From Bacteroidota bacterium (GTDB lineage Bacteria; Bacteroidota; Bacteroidia; Chitinophagales; Chitinophagaceae), in contig JABDFW010000003.1 in NCBI GenBank assembly GCA_013286305.1, positions 30,287 through 94,286 on the forward strand: a stretch of DNA of 64,000 bases. Direction: 5' to 3'. Position numbers and translations under genes: made by a program. Below, one piece after another: positions 58,664 through 64,000 of the stretch; the first letter of the stretch is position 1; each line of letters opens with the position of its first letter. The notes below the pieces were generated by a model. The model did no database searches, was not told the DNA's origin, and saw nothing but the letters and a program-made list of their open reading frames with translations.

Positions 58664-60442
58664 ATGAAAAAGGTTACGCTCATTGCTTTTTGCTTTATTA
58701 TAGGTTTGTATTCCATGCTATGTGCACAAACATTGCAAAATGTTTATGCGCGGCATACTATAAGCCTTAACGGGCAGTGGCAGGTTATTATTGATCCCTT
58801 CAATGCGGGTGCCGGCAACTGGAAACCTGTTTGGAAAGACCAGAGACCAACCGGGAAGAGTGATTTTTATGAGTACGCCTTTACAGATGCAGTTACCTTA
58901 AAAGTACCGGGCGACTGGAACTCGCAAAAGCCGGAACTTAAATATTACGAGAGTACTGTTTGGTATAAAAAAACATTTACCCTTAAACCCAAACCCGGCA
59001 AAAGGGTGTTTATATATTTTGGTGCAGTTAACTACCAATGCGATGTTTATTTTAATAACCAATTGGTGGGGAGCCATGAGGGAGGGTTTACGCCTTTCCA
59101 GTTTGAGGTAACCGGTAAATTAAGAGATACCAATTCAGTTATCATAAGGGTGAATAATCAAAGAAAACCGGATAATATACCCGCAATGAATTTTGATTGG
59201 TGGAACTATGGCGGCATCACACGGGATGTATCCATTATAGAAACACCTGAAAGCTATATACAGGATTACAACATACAGCTTGCAAAGAACAAATCAGATA
59301 TCATTGCCGGTTGGGTGCAGCTTAACGGTAGTGGCAATACAAGCCAGCCGATCTTAATAAAGATACCTGAGCTGCATGTAAGCTATGCTGCAGTTACAGA
59401 TGCCAATGGCAAAGCGTGGATACACATACCATCGTCACCTGTTTTATGGTCACCCGGTAACCCTAAACTATATGATGTTATTATTACCTTATCAACAGAT
59501 ACCGTTCATGACTTGATAGGGTTTAGAAATATTGAAGTAAAAGGCACCGAAATATTATTGAACGGCAAATCCGTATTTTTAAAAGGCATAAATATACATG
59601 AAGAAGTGCCTCAGGAGGCACGCAGGGCATGGAGTGAAGCAGATGCGGAAATGTTGCTGCATTGGGCAAAAGAGCTGGGCTGTAATTTTGTTCGGCTCAC
59701 CCATTATTCTCATAACGAACACATAGTACGCGTTGCCGACAAATTAGGCATCATGCTTTGGGAAGAGGTACCACTTTGGCAAAACATACAGTTCAGTAAT
59801 CCTGCCATTCTTAATAAGGCGGATACTATGCTTAAAGAAATGATCACACGCGATAAGAACCGTTGTTCTATTATATTGTGGAGCATGTCTAACGAAACCT
59901 CACCTTCTGTTTACCGCAACAGGACTATTACCGCGATGGCAGAATATGTACGCAGCATTGACAGTACAAGGCTTATCACTTCTGCCATTAACGATGCTCA
60001 TATTAAAGATAACACAGCTACCATTGATGATTCTTTATGTATTGTGCTGGATGTGATTGGTGTGAATGAATACCTCGGATGGTATGTACCCTGGAGCGCG
60101 AAGCCGGAAGAAATGGTTTGGAATAGCAGCTATAACAAGCCGTTGATCATGTCAGAATTTGGCGCTGAGTCGCTTTATGGCAATCATGGAAGCGCAGACA
60201 GCAACGGTTATTGGGCTGAAGAAAGAGAAGCACAGGTTTATAAAGATCAGATTGCCATGTTTAAAAATATCCCTTTTTTGCGGGGAACGTGCCCGTGGAT
60301 ATTAGCAGATTTTCGTTCAGAAACCAGGCTGCAACCTGTTTATCAGCAGGGATGGAACAGAAAGGGATTGTTAAGCGATAAAGGATTGAAAAAGAAAGCA
60401 TGGTACGTGATGCATCAATTTTACGAGGAGATGCCAGATTAA
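58664..60442 (+). CDS. Glycoside hydrolase family 2 (beta-glucuronidase/galactosidase-like)
   Basis: 592 residues. Signal peptide (MKKVTLIAFCFIIGLYSMLCAQ). Sugar-binding jelly-roll domain (about 30-195, with ESTVWYKKTFTL and EGGFTPFQFEVTGKL), immunoglobulin-like domain (about 200-295), TIM barrel (about 300-590). Acid/base Glu in LWSMSNETSP and nucleophile in MSEFGAESLYG. LRGTCPWILADFRS fits the beta-glucuronidase branch more than LacZ. Alone on its strand before moaE; followed by a pair of palindromic repeats. Confidence 0.92.
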   Translation: MKKVTLIAFCFIIGLYSMLCAQTLQNVYARHTISLNGQWQVIIDPFNAGAGNWKPVWKDQRPTGKSDFYEYAFTDAVTLKVPGDWNSQKPELKYYESTVWYKKTFTLKPKPGKRVFIYFGAVNYQCDVYFNNQLVGSHEGGFTPFQFEVTGKLRDTNSVIIRVNNQRKPDNIPAMNFDWWNYGGITRDVSIIETPESYIQDYNIQLAKNKSDIIAGWVQLNGSGNTSQPILIKIPELHVSYAAVTDANGKAWIHIPSSPVLWSPGNPKLYDVIITLSTDTVHDLIGFRNIEVKGTEILLNGKSVFLKGINIHEEVPQEARRAWSEADAEMLLHWAKELGCNFVRLTHYSHNEHIVRVADKLGIMLWEEVPLWQNIQFSNPAILNKADTMLKEMITRDKNRCSIILWSMSNETSPSVYRNRTITAMAEYVRSIDSTRLITSAINDAHIKDNTATIDDSLCIVLDVIGVNEYLGWYVPWSAKPEEMVWNSSYNKPLIMSEFGAESLYGNHGSADSNGYWAEEREAQVYKDQIAMFKNIPFLRGTCPWILADFRSETRLQPVYQQGWNRKGLLSDKGLKKKAWYVMHQFYEEMPD

Positions 60443-60454
60443 AGCAGTTTTATG

Positions 60455-60525
60455 AATTGCCCCATGCTTCAGCATGGGGTTAAATAAAAAATAACATCAC
60501 TCTGATGCCGGCTTTAGCCGGGCAA
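60455..60525. repeat. Palindrome pair GCCCCATGCTTCAGCATGGGG / TGCCGGCTTTAGCCGGGCA
   Basis: Two hairpins (CCCCATGC-TTCA-GCATGGGG, 60460-60479, and GCCGGCTTTAGCCGGGC, 60507-60524) separated by about 27 AT-rich bases after GH2. Arrangement like the REP-type pairs spread by REP-associated transposases, none of which is encoded here. Different sequence from the three-hairpin family. Confidence 0.6.
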
Positions 60526-60611
60526 TAAAGAACAAAGTTTTAAATAGTCTTTTAAACTAACTGGAATTATGCAAACTTTGCATTCTCTATTATAGAAAAG
60601 CATTTGATATT

Positions 60612-61055
60612 ATGGATGACAAAAGGCCTAAAAATATTTTTGTAAAGGGCAGTATTGCAGCATCGTTTATTGCTGAAAGCATTCAAAAGCACAGTGATAA
60701 AACCGGCATTGGCGCCCACAGTATCTTTCTTGGGCAGGTGCGGAGCGATATTATTGATAGCAAAAAAGTTTCAGCAATTGAATATACCTCGTATGAAGAG
60801 ATGGCTTTGCAAAAAATGCAGCAGATAAGAGAAGCCATCTTTCAAAAATACCCCCTTACCTGTATGCATGTATATCACAGCATCGGTACAGTGGCAGCAG
60901 GGGAAATCTGTTTATTTGTATTTACTTCGTCCGCACACCGCAAAGTGGCGATAGATGCATGCGAAGAAACAGTGGAGAGAATAAAAGCGGAATTGCCTGT
61001 ATGGGGTAAAGAAATACTGGAAGATGAAACTTATAAATGGAAAGAAAATAAATAA
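60612..61055 (+). CDS. moaE: Molybdopterin synthase catalytic subunit MoaE
   Basis: 147 residues. MoaE joins MoaD thiocarboxylate to precursor Z to make molybdopterin. Motifs: GAHSIFLGQVRSD, AIEYTSYEEMA, VYHSIGTVAAGEICLFVFTSSAHR and the catalytic Lys region ERIKAELPVWGKEI with ETYKWKENK. Stop codon is 2 bases before the moaCB start, so the two form an operon. moaD and moaA are not in this window. Confidence 0.94.
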   Translation: MDDKRPKNIFVKGSIAASFIAESIQKHSDKTGIGAHSIFLGQVRSDIIDSKKVSAIEYTSYEEMALQKMQQIREAIFQKYPLTCMHVYHSIGTVAAGEICLFVFTSSAHRKVAIDACEETVERIKAELPVWGKEILEDETYKWKENK

Positions 61056-61057
61056 TA

Positions 61058-61975
61058 ATGGTTGACATAACGCATAAAGTAAGCAGCCTTCGTAAAGCAA
61101 TAGCCACAGCGGTTTTAAAAGTGTCGAAACAGGAAACCATTGATGCGGTTAATAACAAAACGGTGCCCAAAGGGGATGTATTTGAGTTTTCACGCGCTGC
61201 GGGTTTGCTTGCTATTAAAAAAACAAGCGATGTAATTCCTGATTGCCATCCCTTGCCTGTTGAATATGCGGCGATAAAGCACAGTATTGATGGGCTGGCT
61301 ATTAATATATCTGTTGAAGTGCATACTATTTACCGCACCGGTGTTGAAGTGGAAGCAATGCACGGTGCCGCAATAACTGCATTGACCATATATGATATGC
61401 TTAAACCTATTGATAAAGGAATAGAAATATCAACCATAAAACTGGAAGGTAAGAAAGGCGGTAAATCTGATTTTGATAGCGGCGGCATGGATAACCTGCG
61501 TTGTGCTGTAGTGGTTTGTTCAGACAGCGTATCCGCTGGTGAAAAGCAGGATATTGCAGGTAAAGCAGTAATGTCAATATTAAAAAAACAACAATTAGAA
61601 ACTTCCTTTTACACTGTTATCCCGGATGAATTTACCGAAATACAAACTATAGCAAAGCAATTAAGTGATGATGGCTATAACCTGTTGGTATTTACAGGTG
61701 GCACAGGTTTGTCACCAAGAGATGTTACACCCGAAGCGGTAGAGCCAATGTTTGACCGGGAAATACCCGGCATTATGGAGGCAGCCCGAAACTATGGCCA
61801 GGAAAGAACACCTTATGCCATGCTTTCGCGCGGGGTAGCCGGTTTTATAAAAAATACTTTAGTGCTCACCCTGCCGGGGTCAACCCGCGGTGCAGAAGAA
61901 ACAATGAATGCTTTGTTCCCATACATCTTACATATTTTCCGTGTTGCGGAAGGCATGCGGCATACAAATGATTAA
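61058..61975 (+). CDS. moaCB: MoaC-MoaB/MogA fusion protein
   Basis: 305 residues. The N-terminal MoaC domain (about 1-140, MVDITHKVSS, NKTVPKGDVFEFSRAAG, DVIPDCHPLP, TGVEVEAMHGAAITALTIYDM, KGGKSDF) makes precursor Z with MoaA. The C-terminal MoaB/MogA domain (about 150-305, CAVVVCSDSVSAGEKQD, LLVFTGGTGLSPRDVTPEA, PYAMLSRGVAGFI, LTLPGSTRGAEE) handles MPT adenylylation or insertion. The fusion joins early and late Moco steps. Downstream of moaE. Confidence 0.93.
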   Translation: MVDITHKVSSLRKAIATAVLKVSKQETIDAVNNKTVPKGDVFEFSRAAGLLAIKKTSDVIPDCHPLPVEYAAIKHSIDGLAINISVEVHTIYRTGVEVEAMHGAAITALTIYDMLKPIDKGIEISTIKLEGKKGGKSDFDSGGMDNLRCAVVVCSDSVSAGEKQDIAGKAVMSILKKQQLETSFYTVIPDEFTEIQTIAKQLSDDGYNLLVFTGGTGLSPRDVTPEAVEPMFDREIPGIMEAARNYGQERTPYAMLSRGVAGFIKNTLVLTLPGSTRGAEETMNALFPYILHIFRVAEGMRHTND

Positions 61976-62121
61976 AATTCCGGGCTTACCTTTCTTTCAA
62001 AAATATTTTTATAATTAGCGGGCGATTTTGCAACTTCATCGTTAATGCAGTTTCGTTTGTCGAAATCATTTAGGCGTTTCGCAAACCGGTTATAGTTTAG
62101 AGCAACCTTAAATTTATAAAA

Positions 62122-63276
62122 ATGGAATTTGATAATGACCGTAGAATAACCCCCACCCGAAAAATTGAAATAGCCTGCTGGTTTTTTGTTGTATTATTAT
62201 ACCCTTCGGCAAATTGGCTTGCTGTTTTTTATAACAGCGGCATACTCATATTGCCGTCATTGATCCTTTTTAGCTTATTGGTTTTACCTGCTTATTGGTT
62301 TTATTCGGCGGTAGTGGTACCCGTGCTTCTTTTTAGGCAACGGTATATTTTCTTTGTTTTAATAAGCGCAGCAATTTATATAGTAGTATTAACTGTTTTA
62401 ACGGGCATTTATTCATTAATTGCGAGAGACGACCTGTCTCCAATGCAGCATGGCTATTTTTATCCTTCACCCACGGCAATAATCCGGGAAAGCTTGTGGG
62501 TACTGGTAAATATGACATTTGCTATAGGTATAGCTTTTTTGAAAAAAAGCCTGGATAATAAACTTATGATGGAAGATCTTAAAAGAGAAACCACCATACT
62601 GCGCCTGAAATATTTGCGTACACAGGTTAAACCGCATTTCCTGTTTAATACCCTAAATAGCGTTTATTCACTTAGCCTTCAGAAATCAGAAAAAACGCCG
62701 GAGGTAATTATAAAATTGGCCGATATAATGCGGTATTTAATTTATGCAAGCGATGAACAAAAGGTACCCCTTAGTAAGGAAATAGAATTTATTGAGAATT
62801 ATATTGAAATTGAAAAAGTACGGTTTAATGCAGACATAAGGTTTTCTGTTGAAGGCGATACGGACGGTGTAATGGTAGAGCCTTTTTTGTTTATTTCCTT
62901 CATTGAAAATGCTTTTAAACATGCGCTAAGCGATTCCTTTGCTCAGCCTTTCATTTATATAACCATAAAGGTGAAGGGAGATGAACTGGCTGTAACCGTT
63001 GTGAATAACACTGATATAGACCTGGAGACCCAGGCAAAAAGATTAAACGGGCGGCCAATTACCGGCAGCAAGGGTTTGTTGGAAATATTATATCCCGATT
63101 CTTATGCGCTTAATATTATTCAAACCGAAAAGCAGGACAGGAAGATAAGCGCTATTGGTATTAAAAATGCAAGGGAGCGGCTGGAAATTTTATACCCGGA
63201 TTCTCATACACTTGATGTAATTTTCAGTAATAATGTTTTTACCGTTGCATTATTAATAAAACTCGACCTGCAGTGA
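62122..63276 (+). CDS. LytS/YehU-type sensor histidine kinase (pair 3)
   Basis: 384 residues: four or five membrane helices (about 16-35, 40-58, 62-75, 78-100, 122-140), phospho-acceptor His 172 in LRTQVKPHFLFNTLNS, then HATPase-like FLFISFIENAFKHALS. The C-terminus is longer than in pairs 1 and 2 because the LEILYPDS segment occurs twice (about 320-327 and 354-361), an apparent internal duplication. It overlaps its regulator by 4 bases. Confidence 0.9.
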   Translation: MEFDNDRRITPTRKIEIACWFFVVLLYPSANWLAVFYNSGILILPSLILFSLLVLPAYWFYSAVVVPVLLFRQRYIFFVLISAAIYIVVLTVLTGIYSLIARDDLSPMQHGYFYPSPTAIIRESLWVLVNMTFAIGIAFLKKSLDNKLMMEDLKRETTILRLKYLRTQVKPHFLFNTLNSVYSLSLQKSEKTPEVIIKLADIMRYLIYASDEQKVPLSKEIEFIENYIEIEKVRFNADIRFSVEGDTDGVMVEPFLFISFIENAFKHALSDSFAQPFIYITIKVKGDELAVTVVNNTDIDLETQAKRLNGRPITGSKGLLEILYPDSYALNIIQTEKQDRKISAIGIKNARERLEILYPDSHTLDVIFSNNVFTVALLIKLDLQ

Positions 63277-63980
63277 TAAAATGTATTATAGTTGAGGACG
63301 AAGTACTTGCACAGAATGTTATACAAGCCCACCTGGCAAAAATTGACACCTTTGAACTGGTAGCTATTTGTAATAATGCAATGGAAGCAGGGAATGTTTT
63401 AAATACCCGCGAGGTTGACCTGATCTTTCTTGATATTCAATTACCGGGAATGACGGGTTTAAATTTTCTGAGGGCATTGCCCGATCCGCCATTAGTTGTA
63501 CTGACGACTGCTTATGCGGAATATGCTTTGGAGAGCTATGAATTAAATGTAATAGATTATTTGCTGAAGCCTATATCGTTCGAGCGGTTTTACAAAACAG
63601 TGAATAAGATAATGGATGGCCGGTTGTTTGAGCAGGTTGTAAAAGACGAAGAAAATTTATTTAATGATCACATTTTTATAAAGTCGGGCGGCAAATTTTT
63701 TAAAGTGAATTTTTCTGAAATTATTTATATACAGAGTATGAAGGATTATCTTAAAATTCATACATCGCAATATAATCTTGTAACGCATCAAACCATGAAC
63801 GATATTGAAAAGGCTCTTCCTTCAAAGCAGTTTATGCGTGTCCACAAATCTTACATCATCGCCATTGCGCATATTAAAAGCATCTATGGAAATAGTATAG
63901 AAATTGATAAGGCAACCATACCGGTAGGCAATAATTACAAAATGAATGTGATGAGTTTAATAGGAAAAAAATCTCAATGA
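63273..63980 (+). CDS. LytTR-family response regulator (pair 3)
   Basis: 235 residues; GTG start in a GTGA overlap with the kinase stop. Receiver: IIVEDE, phospho-Asp 54 in LIFLDIQLPGMTG, LLKPISFERF. LytTR domain: FSEIIYIQSMKDYLKIHT, MRVHKSYIIAIAHIKSIYGNSIEI. Complete; ends 20 bases before the window edge. Confidence 0.93.
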   Translation: MIKCIIVEDEVLAQNVIQAHLAKIDTFELVAICNNAMEAGNVLNTREVDLIFLDIQLPGMTGLNFLRALPDPPLVVLTTAYAEYALESYELNVIDYLLKPISFERFYKTVNKIMDGRLFEQVVKDEENLFNDHIFIKSGGKFFKVNFSEIIYIQSMKDYLKIHTSQYNLVTHQTMNDIEKALPSKQFMRVHKSYIIAIAHIKSIYGNSIEIDKATIPVGNNYKMNVMSLIGKKSQ

Positions 63981-64000
63981 ATTGCTCCGCCCCTTAGAGT

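Overview
The window looks like chromosome of a Bacteroidota member, most likely family Chitinophagaceae. The signs are BamD followed by an Rpb6-like omega subunit, CoaBC, a DUF4835/PorD-like and a DUF4296-like gene; two T9SS type A sorting-domain proteins; a TonB-dependent receptor; three LytS/LytTR kinase-regulator pairs; and promoters of the Bacteroidota form TTG-N(19-21)-TAnnTTTG. This placement is from memory of gene families, not from a search.

Layout. 1-1300: 5' part of a large ELCxxDGT-repeat secreted protein leaving the window. 1.5-8.4 kb: glyA, a Tat-exported phosphoesterase, a 1.1 kb gene-free block packed with hairpin repeats, an alpha/beta hydrolase and a penicillin-acylase-type Ntn hydrolase. 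8.8-13.1 kb: a lipoprotein, an ABC permease and a GNAT protein. 13.5-17.0 kb: a nagA-nagB-GH20 amino-sugar operon. 17.0-20.8 kb: the bamD-rpoZ-coaBC-porD-DUF4296 group read leftwards, then lolA. 21.7-25.9 kb: an ECF sigma/anti-sigma pair divergent from two tandem paralogues with a Cys-rich head, a membrane segment, a carboxypeptidase-regulatory-like domain and a T9SS tail. 26-33 kb: housekeeping genes (xerD, a YkgJ-type Cys cluster gene, yraN, manA, rnhA, phzF-like and others). 33.3-39.5 kb: a LytS/LytTR pair with a TonB-dependent receptor group. 39.5-43.6 kb: acyl-CoA carboxylase beta subunit, DoxX and exported proteins. 43.6-48.1 kb: two molybdoenzyme systems (xanthine-dehydrogenase-like large and small subunits; cytochrome b plus a membrane-anchored sulfite-oxidase-like protein). 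48.3-50.0 kb: second kinase-regulator pair. 50.2-56.9 kb: DoxX, rsgA, gamma-carbonic anhydrase, an aminotransferase, a methyltransferase-like protein, a nitronate-monooxygenase-like protein and a sugar nucleotidyltransferase. 57.1-58.2 kb: the tRNA-Ala locus. 58.2-64 kb: a DUF1232 protein, GH2, moaE, a moaC-moaB fusion and a third kinase-regulator pair.

The most unusual region is 57.13-58.14 kb. On the minus strand a consensus promoter is followed by seven 76-bp tandem units. Each unit carries the 5' half of tRNA-Ala, a TCCCG...CGGGA hairpin where the anticodon arm should be, and an altered T-arm. After them come one intact tRNA-Ala(GGC), a terminator hairpin, a GIY-YIG nuclease gene, and a second copy of the tRNA 3' part with the same type of hairpin and its own terminator. 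The nuclease is thus framed by 37-bp direct repeats of tRNA sequence, and its stop codon lies in the tRNA remnant. The tRNA fold, repeats and promoter are read directly; a homing or retro-duplication origin is inference.

The second theme is intergenic structured repeats. Three sites (four copies) carry a three-hairpin element whose stems change in a compensatory way. The 3.7-4.85 kb block holds two more hairpin families, with conserved loops and varying stems. Short palindromes also appear inserted into other repeats. Functional links: the nag operon degrades GlcNAc-containing glycans; moaE and moaCB supply steps of the cofactor the molybdoenzymes need; BamD and LolA serve the outer membrane.
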